DNA of 64,000 nucleotides, from the NCBI GenBank assembly GCA_028641055.1, contig CM054060.1:314103682-314167681 (forward strand). The letters are read 5' to 3'. This document shows positions 9,731 to 21,350 of this stretch, in pieces; the stretch's first letter is position 1; the number at the start of each line of letters is the position of its first letter. The DNA is from Alopecurus myosuroides (Eukaryota; Streptophyta; Magnoliopsida; Poales; Poaceae). Under the pieces are notes generated by a model. That model searched no databases. It was not told the DNA's origin and saw only the letters and a list, made by a program, of their open reading frames with translations. Made by a program: the position numbers and the translations under genes.

Positions 9731-12700
9731 TCAATATCATCATTACATCACAGCGGAAGCATTCAACATGTCTGAGTACAGACAAGATCCAAATAGGCCT
9801 AAGAGGCCGGAAACGAAAAGACGGAGCCCATCCACGAAGTCTCGGATCCTGCCCGGGTCCGCTATCTACTCGTCAGCAGTCTCGTCATACTCCACGTAGT
9901 AGCCACCATGGGGATCCTCGGAAACGTAGGTCTGCGGAAACCACAGCCCCAAAGGGGTCAGTACATAAACGTACTGGCAAGCAAGACTCACAGTTCACCA
10001 AAGTGTAGCCCGTCAACACCAAGCACAGATGCTTTGGGTTCAACGGAAGGAAGGGGATATAAAAGATGCTGCAACTGGCTGCTCTAACCAACTACATAGT
10101 GCTACCACTTCCGGCAATCAGAAAGGAGATAAGATCGCGTATCGTAACCAACCTATAAACTAACTCCAAACAAACTCATCCTGGATCTCGCCCCTTATCC
10201 AAAGAAGCAATCCGAGGATAACTCACACAGTTGGATTAATGATGGTTCAGATTATTGTGTCAATAAGCCTATTACTAGTCAAGTTGTTAATCATTGGGTG
10301 AAAGGTTGTTAATCATTAGGTTTAAGTTGTCCTGAGTACTTGTTAGCCAGTACTTTCACCAAGTAGTCCATAACCGCGGAAAACACGGCTTCTCGAGAAG
10401 ATTTTCCCTGCAGGGGTGCACCAATTTGGCCGTACACATAAGAATATCCCGCCAGACGGGGGATCAACCCACCAAGCGAGGTACTCAACACAACTCAACT
10501 CTTCTTCGCATCAAGCCCAAAGAACCTTGGGCGCACGGCTAATCGAGCCCCGAAGAAAAGGGACCCTCATAGCACTCTAAGAACGTGTCCCCCTATATGC
10601 CGACTACAAAAGTTCCACCCTGGCCTGGGCTCGCAAAAATATGCATGCGGCAAATGGAAAACACGAACTAAATGAGGCGATTTGGACGAGATGCGAATCG
10701 AATCAAATTGAGGGGGGCGCCCATACTCGCTTCCCACATGCGGTTAGTGCGCTCATCATGGATCAGTAGACAAGACCCTTTTCCTATTAGGGTCGACACT
10801 AGCAGGCCTCAAAACCACGCAGGGCCTCCTGCCGGTGCCTTATCATCAAATTATTATTAACAATAACATTAGCATGATTCATTGTTTAACATCGAGCCCC
10901 CAGAACATAATGAAATAGTAACAGAAAGTAACGGGTAACAGACTCGAGCAAAACAACCCTAAGCATGCTAGTAAGACACGGGCAACAAGCAAAAGGTTAT
11001 AGGTATGGAGGTGAGGCAATATCAGGGTTAAAGGATACATGTGATAGGTTCGTAACAGAAACAACTATTACTAGGGCTAGCAGAATAGACAACGGAAAGT
11101 ATCGGTAACCAATGTTGAAAGGAACACGATGGTTCATGTGAGTGAATACTTGCCTGCAAACCCAGTAGCCTGGTACTAAGCTAGATCCTTAGAAGGGATG
11201 TCGTAAGTATCGTCGGTCTCAGCGTCGTCGTTTATCCGAGAAGAAGCAAACAAACAATGCAGAAAGATAAACAATCAATAACATGGCATAGTGCACAAAC
11301 ATGGGATGATGCATGACCATTTAATTGATGCAACAAAATAAACTAGTTGACATGGTAACAACATGATTAAATGGACCCTCATGCAATTTGGATTGCATAT
11401 GGAAAGCCCATGAATTATGGTTGAATTAATTGTTTTACAACTAATCAAATTGTGTAAGTGAATTAGCATGATGCATGGATGAGTAAAACAGCAAAATAAC
11501 AACAATAGAATCAAATAGAAATAAGGTTTACCAAGTTTGGAAATTCATTTATTAAGTTTTGGAATTTTGGGTTCTTAAAGGTGTCACACAAGCATTTGTT
11601 GTTTTCACCAAGTTTAATTGTTCAAAACTGATAACAAAGTTTATATTTGGAAAGTTCACACAATTTTAGGTGGAATACATGTTTCACTTGTTGAAAAAGG
11701 ATTTGGAATAATTTACTTATGAATTAAACAAGTTTAAGCAAGAATTAAATGAAATTAATTCAAGTTTGAATTTAATTGAATTTTTATTTGTTCAAAGCAT
11801 TAAACCAAATTCATATTTCAAAATTTTATACTTTTATGGTTGGAAAACATATTTTATATGTCCCAAAAGAATTTAATTTGATCAAGTTAGGAATTTAGCA
11901 ATTTTAAATGAATTAAATAAGGTTTAAATTATTTAACCAATTTTACTTATTCAAAACATGGAACAAATTTTATATTTGGAAAGGTGGTTTAATTTTGCAT
12001 GGAAAACATATTTCATTTGTTGAAATTGGATTTAAAATGAGCAAGTTATTATTTTGGCAATTTTAAAGGCAATAAATAAGAAACAGTTGTTTTCAGCAAT
12101 TTAAATTATTCAAAACAGCAAACAAAATTTATATTTGGAAAGTACATGAAAAGTTGATTGGAAAACATATTTAGTTTGTGGAATTTGGAATTTTTATGCC
12201 CAAGTTATGAATTTTGCAAAATTAAGTGAATTAAACAAGTTTTCAAATATTTCAACAATTTAAAATATTGAAAACAGTAAACAAATTTTATATTTGGATA
12301 GAACATTTAATTTGGGACAGAAAACATATTAAAAATGTTGAATTTGGAGTTGGGATGAATTACTTATGCATTTTACAAGTTAAGGTGCAAATCTGCCATT
12401 GTTATCACCTCTAGGGACTTAGAAATATTTTTCAGGGATCTAGATTTAAGTACCAGGGGCATGGATATGATTTCTGGGAAGTTTCTGTAACCTAACAAAA
12501 GAATAAAAAGTGTGGTTTTTATTTGAGGGAGGGGGAACTCGAACCCTGCCCTCCTGCCTGCGCAACACAAGGGGCAACCAGCTGGGTTGCTGCTAGCTTT
12601 TGGTTACAGGGAACAACCCAAGGGGGTTAAGGTTCAGAACCAAGCACAGAAATAACTCGGAAAAATAAGCAGAAAGGTGGGGGCTTGGGGACTCGACCCT

Positions 12701-14301
12701 GGGATCTGAGGGTTCGCTGCGCGGTGGTGGCTACCACTACGGTAGCTGTTCGGTTGTGTGACAGGAAGGGGACCTCGGGAGGTTATTCTTCTGCACGCGG
12801 GTTAACTGAACTTGTTCCTAACTGAACCTGAACTGCACGCGACAGAGATAAACAGGCAGCGATGGCAGCGATCTTGCTGCGCTCGCCGGAGGCGCTGGGG
12901 TGGCCGTGGTTGCTGGACGTGCTGGCTGCTCGTGCTTGCGGTCGGAGGGAGATGGAGGAAGGGTAGCGAGAGGGGAGGGAAATCGGTCACCTTCGAGCGT
13001 CAGAGGGAGGAGCAGCGATGGGGCGGAGCAGGGAGACGGCCGCGGCTTGGAGCGGACGGCGGCGACGCTCCGGTGCGTCCCCGCCCGCGCCGCGGGGTGG
13101 AGGAGGGAGCCCGCGGTGGGGCGGCTCCATTCCCGGCCTCTCCCTGGCCGGAGGGGGCCCCGAGCGCCGGCGATCACCGGAGGGGATGGGGTTTCGGGTG
13201 GATGTACAGGTACAGAGAAATACAGAGAGCAGAGAGGGAAGGGAGGAAGAAGGAAGAAGATGGCGGCGGGGGAGAGATGAAGGAGGGAGAAGAGGGGTTA
13301 GAGGGGAACCCTAGGGTTAGGGAGCTAGGTTATAGGGCAGGAGGGGAGGTGTTGTCCGTTCACTGCATCTCCATGTCGACGTGGTGCTCTGGATGTTCGT
13401 CCGTACGAAGAAGACGACTGGGAAGGGGTATTGGGCCCTGTGGGAAAGTTGGTGGGCTGGGCCCTGGCCTCTCTCTCTCCTTTGCTCTTTTTATTCTTTT
13501 TCCTCTATTGTTTTTTTTTTGCTGAATTGAAATAAGGAAGAAAGAGATAGGTTTTGGGTTGGGAAAAATTAGGAGAAAATTTTGGGTGAGTTTATTAAGT
13601 CAAAAGCAATCACTTGCCAAGTTTGGTTTTTCAAAAGTTCAAATCTAAATTTTTATTTGTGATTTAATTCAAATTTGAAAGAATTTGCTTATGAAGTGAT
13701 TATTATTGAAAACAACAATTTTAATAGGGTGAACCCTATTGTTTAGTTAGAACAAATTATTAGGGTTATTTTGTTGATTTTCATAAGTTGAAATTGGGTA
13801 CTGTTTGTGAATGATTTGAATTTGAAATAACATTTGGATTAATTGAATTATAAAAAGCCATAATTTTAATGGGTTGAACCTTAGGGTTTAATGGAAACAA
13901 ATGATTGATTTGTTCTGCAATTTTCATAACTTTCAAAAGGGTTGTTGTTTTGGAAATTAATTGAATTTGAAAAGGGTTTGGTATTAAATGAATTTTTGAT
14001 AGAAACAAAACAACAGTTTGGAATCACAACTTTAATGGAAACAATTGATTGTTTTGATTTGAAATATCATTTTGGAAATTGTAACATCACAAGGATGAAA
14101 CAAAAGGTTTGAATTTTGGTTTGAAATTCAAATAGAATACAAAGGAAAACAAATGAAAACAGTTGGAAAACAAATGAAAACAGAGGAAAACAAAAGGAAA
14201 ACAAGCAAAACAATTGCAATGAACATGATGCCATGATGCAAAACATAAAATAACAGAGAGCAAACATTCTAATGGCTATTTTTCATACTTGGGATGTTAC
14301 A
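9731..14301 (-). repeat. older, expanded Tekay/Del-like LTR (element B, partial)
   Basis: This is colinear with 4486-8367 of element A but clearly diverged and about 690 bp longer. It ends in the same TGTAACATCCC (minus strand) at 14301. The extra length comes partly from five copies of the 159-bp unit instead of three (starts 11631, 11790, 11950, 12109, 12268). The rest comes from added DNA near 12600-12800 and a lengthened AT-rich tract at 13560-14050. The GC-rich island (12810-13480) and a minus-strand TATA-like site near 13329 are retained. Its missing part should lie left of the window, beyond the Tat insertion. It interrupts a copia pol gene that resumes at 14302. Confidence 0.82.
11631..12427. 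repeat. five 159-bp tandem units inside older LTR
   Basis: Anchor motifs of the TTCAAAACAG type recur at 11631, 11790, 11950, 12109 and 12268. The spacing is 159-160 bp. The younger LTR has only three. Confidence 0.8.
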
Positions 14302-16485
14302 CGTATGAACAGGCGTTTCGGGGCTGAGGCTGCCAACACTGTCTGCTACTTGATCAACAGGTCACCGTCCATCCCTCTTGACAAGAAAAATCCTATTGAG
14401 GTATGGTCTGGTGAGTCAGCTGATTATTCTGAACCAAAAGTTTTTGGTTGCACTTCCTATGCTCAATTTGATAATGGCAAGTTAGAGCCTAGAGCTATTA
14501 AGTGCTTATTTCTTGGTTATGGTTCTGGAGTAAAAGGATATAAGTTGTGGACCCGGAAACCAAAAAGACTTTATTTAGATGTCATGCCGGATTCTTCTGA
14601 TGAGGATGAACCAGGAGTTCGTTTGCAGGTGGAGCTGGAACACCTGGATGAGGAGGAGACTGAAATTGATGAGGAGGATATTGTGCCACCCTCACCTCCT
14701 ATTTTGCAACAAGAAAATTTATCTATTGCAGAGCGTAGAAAAAAAAAGGAATAAAGGACCTCGTACTCGTTTAATTGAGGAATGTGATGTTGTTTATTTT
14801 GCTCTGAATTGTGCTGAACATGTAGAGAATGATGCTGAACCAGCTACATACAATGAAGCTATTGCTTCGGTTGATCGTGACAAGTGGATAGGTGCAATGC
14901 ACGAGGAGATGCAATCACTTGAGAAGAATGGCACGTGGGATGTCGTGCGCTTGCCTAAACAAAATAAGTCTGTACGTTATAAGTGGATCTTCAAGAAGAA
15001 GGAGGGTTTATCTCCAAGTGAGCCTCCAATGTTTAAGGCAAGGTTAGTTGCAAAAGGTTTCAACCAGATTCCAGGAGTGGATTATAATGATGTGTTCTCC
15101 CCATTTGTCAAGAATAGTTCTATTCGTATTTTCTTTAGTATTGTTGCTATGCATGATCTTGAGCTTGAGCAGTTAGATGTGAAGACTGCGTTTTTGCATG
15201 GAGAACTTGAGGAGGAGATATACATGGACCAACCTGATGGGTTCATAGTGCCCGGTAAAGAGGATTTCGTGTGCAAGCTAAAGAAGTCCCTTTACGGTTT
15301 GAAACAGTCTCCTCGACAATGGTATAAAAGGTTTGATTCTTTTATGATGTCACATGGCTTTAAGAGGTCTAAATATGATAGTTGCGTGTACATTAAATTT
15401 GTTGATGAATCGCCTATATACCTGTTGCTATATGTTGATGATATGTTAATTGCTGCCAAGAGCATGAAAGAAATCACTACATTGAAGAAACAATTGAGTA
15501 GTGAGTTTGAGATGAAGGATCTTGGTTTTGCTAAGAAAATTCTAGGTATGGAAATTTCAAGAGACAGGAAATCTAGATTGCTATTTCTTAGTCAGGAGAA
15601 TTATATTAAGAAAGTTCTTCATCGTTTTAATATGCATGATGCAAAGTCTGTTAGTACTCCTATTGCTTCACACTTCAAGTTGTCAGCATTGCAATGTCCT
15701 ACTACTGACAAAGATATTGAGTACAAGTCACGAGTTCCCTATTCTAGTTCTGTTGGTTCCTTAATGTATGCCATGGTGTGTTCTTGACCTGATTTGTTTT
15801 ATGCTATGAGTTTGGTCAGTCGATACATGGCTAATCCTGGTAAAGAACATTGGAAAACTGTTTAGTGGATTTTCAGGTACCTTCGCGGTACATCCAAAGC
15901 TTGCTTGAAGTTTGGCAAGACTGGTGAGGGTCTTGCAGGCTATGTGGATTCATATTTTGCTGCCGACTTGGATAAGAGGAGGTCCCTCACAGGTTATGTG
16001 TTTACAGTTAGTGGATGTGCTGTTAGCTGGAAGGCTACCTTGTAGGGTGTTGTTGCACAATCTACTACATGAGGCTGAGTACATGGCTATTGCTGAAGCA
16101 TGCAAAGAGTCGGTTTGGTTGAAAGGTCTGTTTGCTGAGCTTTGTGGAGATGATAATTGCATTAACCTATTTTGTGACAGTCAGAGTGTTATTTACCTTA
16201 CTAAGGATCGGATGTTCCATGAGAGATCAAAGCACATTGGTGTCAAGTACCATTATGTGCGTGATTTGTTGCACAAGGTAAGCTGAAGGTATGCAAGATT
16301 AGTACTCATGATAATCCTGCTGATATGATGACAAAGCCAGTTCGTGTTGCTAAGTTTGAGATTTGCTCAAGCTTAGTTGGTATCACTGTTTAGCCCAAGT
16401 GGCTATTTGGCACCGAAGGTGTTTTCTTTGTTTGTTTCAGGGTAAAGTTCTTTATGCTACATGTGGAATTTGTCTCAAGGTGGAG
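14302..16485 (+). pseudogene. copia pol remnant: integrase C-terminus, RT, RNase H
   Basis: The frame opens inside the copia integrase (FGAEAANTVCYLINRSPS, then VFGCTSYAQ and FLGYGSGVKGYKLW), passes an acidic linker and then shifts frame at a run of nine A (about 14740). RT follows: WDVVRLP, KARLVAKGFNQ, QLDVKTAFLHGELEEEIYM, SLYGLKQSPRQW and the catalytic LLLYVDDMLIA are all present. After 15787 the RNase H part is broken by TGA at 15785 (an expected CGA) and TAG codons near 15862 and 16043, and by a one-base insertion near 16069. HERSKHIGVKYHYVRD near the end is recognisable. The 5' two thirds were cut off by the older Tekay-like LTR. This copia element is dead. Confidence 0.85.
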
Positions 16486-16832
16486 TGTTATTTTGTGGTG
16501 ATCCAAATTCACGTATGCTGATAAAAGGCCTAACTTATGACGAGTACAGCGGTACGGAACGAGTTGTTACCGATTTGGAGTTGGATTCACCGTTACCGAC
16601 CTAGTTAGGTCAGGACCACCTTTATATACCTCTTGTAAACCGCCGCACGGGATAAGCCACACATTGTAAATCTCGGCTCGTTTGTAACCTCACCCGAAGT
16701 AGTGAAGTATTGCTGGATGACGCCCGTGGTTTTTTCTCTTCCTTGTTGGAAGGGTTTTCCATGTTAAAATCTCGTGTCCCAGCTGGTTCGATCTTGTTTG
16801 ACTTTATCATTGTTTTGCTATTGCGTGTAACA
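16486..16832 (+). repeat. 3' LTR of the copia remnant
   Basis: CAAGGTGGAG (16476-16485) is a polypurine tract directly before TGTTATTTTG. The LTR ends GCGTGTAACA at 16832, giving matching TGTTA/TAACA ends and a length of 347 bp, usual for small copia LTRs. The 5' LTR is not in the window. Confidence 0.75.
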
Positions 16833-16968
16833 GAAATTTGTTTTTTTTTCGCATGATTTTTTTTCTGTATGTGAAGAATTTTCCAAAATGTTCTATAGTC
16901 ATTTGACTGCACATATATAGTGTATTACTACTAAGTTTTCCCCTATCATCAGTGAATGGACCATTATA

Positions 16969-18800
16969 CACTAATAAAAAACCTGAGCCAGTTCACTTAC
17001 ATAGGCTTGAGCCGGTTATGCCAACCGGCTCTAACTTATTGTCTGTAATGTAGGTTTCAATGGAGTCGGTTCCAATAACCGGCTCTAATGATCAAATCCA
17101 TTGAACGGCTAGAAAAAAGCATTCGTTTCTTATAATGTAACTATTAGAGACGGCTGGAAAAAACGGCTGTCTCTAATGAGATGAGTATCGGACGCGGTTG
17201 CAATTCTTGGCCGGTTCCCTACGACCATTAAAAGGAGTATTGAAAAATATTCGTATCCTCCGGAAAAATATCCAGAGAGTCCGATTATGTTCTACTAATG
17301 AATCATTAACAATAAAAGATAGGGGATTACACAAACAACATGTATTAATATATATATTATTGTTCATCAAACAAACTTATCGGCAATATAAAAGTTCCAC
17401 TTATCAACAATCAAAATAGAAACAATACTCGATGAAGATTTAGCTAGATGCATGATCTGCATCTGATCAAGAACAACTCATTGCTCACTCTCGATCCGAG
17501 GCTTCATCAGATCTATTGTCTGAATAGTCCTCATCACTGTCCTCTTCATGGATAAAAAACATAGTTCTCCATAGCAACATAGGTCCTACGATATGGACCT
17601 GATATAGTAAACACTAGTAGGTCTCTCGTGTTGATATTGTTCGGCGTGAAAACTCTTCCCAGCATTTACCGTGCGATCATGTTCAGATGCATCCTTTTGA
17701 CACAACAATGGTGTAGGTGCTCCAAGAGTATGGGAAAAGACACTCTTTCCCATTGACTGGTTAAACCCTGGCGTATGTTGTATGATACAAAAAAACACAT
17801 AAAACCTAATTAGATAGACACATTTGCAGATTAAAAACACAAAAAAAAATTGAAGAATTATTTTCTTACTTAGCGGAAAGCGGAAAATAACCATAGGGCT
17901 ATGGAATGGAATTAATTACCTAACAAAATTAAGCACGATAAACTATATAAATTGCTGAATAACTGAAGGATAGAACAAAAAATACATATGCAACAAATCA
18001 AGAGAGACAAGTTCCTAAAATGGTATTAGATTCAAGCACGCCAAATAGGCAACAAACTAGAGTTTTAAGCCTAATCTAGCCACATAGGAGATTTATTATC
18101 AATCATAGAATTGCAACAATCCATGTTCTTAATTTTGATAGGTTGTGCATGTGCAAATCTCAATAATCCATGTGCAAATTTTAGCAACTCAATCGGTGCT
18201 GCCGGTACAAAAGGCACCAGCACAACACAAAAATGGGATAAACACAAAAATAAAAGCAATGTATTTTAACATACTCCAAGTACAATTACTTTGAATACAT
18301 CATATAATATCATAATTTGAATTGACCATTTGTAGAATTATATCTATTTCTTGAAAATAAGAACTTGAGGAAAATTAATCTCGGTAGGGATATAGATCTA
18401 AAGAAATAGCTCACCGGAGGGCTACGTGCGTTGATGGTCGCGAACAATTACCAGTAGGCGCTGGGAGGGGCACCTTCTGAGGCGGGGAGTAGTCCCTACA
18501 GTCAACGCACAACCATCGTCGGCGAGGAGGGTAGGAGCGACAACGGAAGACGGCGGCAGAGGAACGGGACAGAGGGCACCCAGGACGTGGTGGAAGAGGG
18601 GAGGGTTGGCCATTAAAGATGGTGGCGGAGGCGAGGGGACGGTATGTATGAAGAGCAGGGCGATATAGCTAGGGATTTGTTGTTGTGGCGCAGCAATTGG
18701 GAAAAATATCCTTTGCCGGTTACCAATTTTGAGACTAAATTTGTAGTTTACCGCCAAAAATAAATGTCCGGACCATCCGGATATATTCGTGCATCTGGGA
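16969..18800. mobile_element. truncated CACTA-like element end with subterminal repeats
   Basis: CACTAATAAAAAACC begins at 16969 and is followed by several copies of the subterminal motif ACCGGCTCTAA in both orientations up to about 17220, a layout typical of CACTA transposons. I could not find the matching inverse end, so the right limit is a guess. On the minus strand 17490-17580 could encode an acidic tail (EEDSDEDYSDNRSDEASDRE), and 17586-17894 has a short frame. Neither matches a transposase I recognise. 18420-18700 is GC-richer and could be a 5' exon. This is a remnant at best. Confidence 0.45.
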
Positions 18801-19107
18801 AATGCCATAATGGAAATAAGTACATTTAAAAATGGAAATAAAGGTATATACATGTTTGTTATTGCTAAATTAAGTTTTAGAACAAAAAAATATTTGCATG
18901 AAACAAAAAGATTATATAAATTTAGTGCACACTTTGGAGTTCACATTGAAAGGTCAAACGATGTACTCGATACAATGCAACTTCATCGCTAGTAATTTTG
19001 AAATCTTTTAGTATAATTACCACAACTTAGTGGTGTCATGCAATGAACAAATTGGAAGTTTCAAGATATTTTTACAATTTGTTTATATTGTAAAAACAAA
19101 AATACCT
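18801..19107. other. unassigned AT-rich DNA
   Basis: No coding, RNA or transposon feature is visible here. Confidence 0.5.
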
Positions 19108-19801
19108 TGATACGTCGCAAACATATCTACTTTTCCAACCACTTTGCTTATTGGTTTCCCTCACATTTGCATGATTTGTATCAAACTAACATAGACTAAC
19201 GCCGTTTTAGCCGAATTACCTTTGGTGTCTAGTTTTGTGAAGAAAATTCAACTTTCTCAGAAAATTCCATAAGAGTTACAGAAATTATTTCTCCCAAAAA
19301 AAACTTCTGGATCCCGAAGGACAGCTGGAAGGGAGGCACTAGGCCTCCAGGACGGTGGTGGCCATGACCCCCCACCCTCTGTCCGTGCCTGGTAGGCCCC
19401 TGGGGCCTGGGACCACCCCCCAAGGTCTCCTTTGGCATAAAGTCTCTATCTCCTCCGAAACGTACACTGGTAGAAAAAAGGCCTTCGGTATGCCAGCATC
19501 AGTCCCCAAGCGTTGCGCATCGTGACCAATGAGTCTTTAGTCCCGGGTCGGGAGGAGACCCGCGACAGAAGGTCAGACGTCGCGGGTTGGGAAGCGCGTT
19601 GCGACGCGTGGAGGGAATTAATTCCGGTTGACCTGGCCGCCCGAGACTATTGGTCCTTTATTCCCCGTTCCCGTGACCAACCGGGACCAATGGCCCTTTA
19701 TTCCCCGTGCCCGTGGCCAACCGGGACTAAACATCAAGCGTCTCGCCTCCCCCGCGGCGGTTTTTATTTCGCGAGCGAGGCAGAAGGGCGCCATTCCACT
19801 G

Positions 19802-19858
19802 CTCGCTCTCTGTTCTTCCTCTCGCTCTCTGTTCTTCCTCTCTCGCTCTCTGTTCTTT
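19802..19858 (+). repeat. CT-rich tandem repeat in 5' leader of exonuclease gene 1
   Basis: CGCTCTCTGTTCTTCCTCT-like units of 17-20 bp occur three times immediately upstream of the start codon. Element 2 has a comparable CT-rich leader at 44440-44475. Such pyrimidine tracts are common in plant 5' leaders. Confidence 0.6.
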
Positions 19859-19881
19859 TCGATCCAAGCACACGCACGCAA

Positions 19882-20598
19882 ATGGCTGAAGTTTGGAGGC
19901 AATACAATGGTTCCACACCGTGCGGCAAGGATTTGGACGTGCTCTTCACCAACAGTACCGCGAGGCTGCATGAAGCTCTAGGTCATTTGGCCGATCTCTA
20001 TTTTGAAGCTCCCGAAGAACACCGGTTCTTTGGGCTCGATCTGGAGTACACGGCGAATCAGAAGGATGTTGCCCTCATCCAGATATCGTTCAAGCAGTCG
20101 GTGTTGGTTTTCCAATGGTCAAGGTAGAAGCTATATATAGCACACGTGTACAATCTTGCATGCATCTTCGAGTTTTTTTGTTGCATGTGAACAATACGTG
20201 TGTTGCAACATATCTAACACATATCCTATTTTTGTTGTTACAGTAGTTCGAAGCATTGCCCGGACCTTGTTGATTTTCTTGTCAACTCGGGGTTTGACTT
20301 TTGCAGCGTCGACATCACGCAAGACCTTGTGAAGTTGATGCGCATCGGTATTATGATACCTGAAGATCACTACGTTGATCTTCAGACTCTTATCCAGTTG
20401 ACCGGGCCAAAGACCGGGATGGCTGTCATGGCAAGCACCTTCATCCACCAGGGCTATGAAAGGATGAAGACTGATTTCCCCCGGCAGAATCACTTCTATT
20501 GGGAGGAGACCCCACTGCGCATGACGAACCTCAAGTATGCGGCCATAGATGCATATGTCGCATACGAGTTGTTCCGCATCTACTCGGCGGGGCCATAG
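19882..20598 (+). CDS. transposon-borne DEDDy 3'-5' exonuclease-like protein (RNase D/WRN type), copy 1
   Basis: The gene has two exons: 19882-20123 and 20244-20598, with an AAG/GTAG donor and a TTACAG acceptor. The phase-2 intron joins a frame of 199 codons including the stop (198 aa). The fold order matches WRN-like/RNase D exonucleases. Exo I is FFGLDLEYTA (Asp and Glu at about residues 52 and 54). Exo II is within FCSVDITQDLVKL (second Asp). Exo III is LKYAAIDAYVAYELF (Tyr-x3-Asp). All D-E-D-D-Y residues are visible. The family removes 3' nucleotides from DNA or RNA with two metal ions; the substrate here is unknown. No helicase domain or clear targeting signal is present. It is the only gene in the CACTA element and probably a captured host gene. 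The conserved catalytic residues and intron in a second copy argue against decay. Confidence 0.8.
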
Positions 20599-20715
20599 AT
20601 GATGTATGCATGCGTTCGATATCTATGTGCATGTAATGGGTATCTAATTAGTAGTATATATATGTAATGGATATCTTTTGTGATCGACTCTATATATATA
20701 TGTTAATTATGAAAT

Positions 20716-20796
20716 GTGATCGACTCTATGTTTGTGTTATGTGTGATCGACTCTATGTTTGTGTTATGTGTGATCGACTCTATGCATGTAATGAAT
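20716..20796 (+). repeat. 27-bp tandem triplet downstream of exonuclease gene 1
   Basis: GTGATCGACTCTATG starts at 20716, 20743 and 20770, a period of 27 bp. An incomplete unit lies near 20680. It is in the 3' flank or UTR of the gene. Confidence 0.75.
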
Positions 20797-20816
20797 ATTG
20801 TTTGTATTATTGTTCT

Positions 20817-21090
20817 TTATTTTTGATATATTTTTTCATTTTAAGATTTTAAAATGAATTAGTATTATTTTTCTTCATTTTTTGATATATTATTTGTATT
20901 TTTAAGATTTTAAAATGAATTAGTATTATTGTTCTTAATTTTTGATATATATTTTGTATTTTAAGATTTTAAAATGAATTAGTATTATTGTTCTTCATTT
21001 TTGATATATTATTTGTATTTTTAAGATTTTAAAATGAATTAGTTCTATTTTTCTCAATTTTTGGATATATTATTTGTATTTTTAGAAATA
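20817..21090. repeat. AT-rich units of about 60 bp in CACTA element 1
   Basis: Units containing AAGATTTTAAAATGAATTAG recur at about 20843, 20904, 20963 and 21023. Related units are in element 2 (45960-46160), so the array is part of the family. Confidence 0.8.
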
Positions 21091-21258
21091 ATACAAATTA
21101 AAAGTTAATGTTTATTTATTTATTCAAAATTATTAATTACATCATTACTTTTGTTTATTAAAAGATTTATTTGAAATTCAAACAATAAAGAAATGTGGCT
21201 TCGGCCAACATGTTAATAAGATTGATATGATACTATTATCATATACATGCGTGAGAAA

Positions 21259-21350
21259 CACTTGGATTCGGGACGGGATGGAACTCGGAAGTTAAGCGTG
21301 CTAGTGCTAGAGTAGTGGGAGGATGGGTGATCGAGCGGGAAGTTTGACCA
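21259..21350 (+). ncRNA. 5S-rRNA-like segment with A-box and C-box, copy 1
   Basis: The segment lines up with the 3' two thirds of plant 5S rRNA. GGGATGGAACTCGGAAGTTA and AAGCGTGCT cover the A-box region (21289-21302 is AAGTTAAGCGTGCT). AGAGTAGTGGGAGGATGGGTG leads into the C-box at 21321-21332, and CGGGAAGTTTGAC resembles the end. The 5' third is diverged. It lies in the same orientation as the exonuclease gene and 660 bp downstream. It could be a pol III promoter, a TFIIIA or L5 binding mimic, or an inert relic. No ordinary 5S array is nearby. Confidence 0.7.

Noticed and set aside
18422..18853. 143-codon minus-strand ORF
   Set aside because: No recognisable domain; GC-rich leader-like sequence at a transposon remnant.
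20680..20800. CRISPR-like spaced repeats
   Set aside because: Period is 27 bp without unique spacers; it is a tandem repeat in a plant transposon.
21217..21258. Full-length 5S rRNA gene
   Set aside because: The 5' third is too diverged and the sequence differs at many paired positions; only a 5S-like segment is supported.
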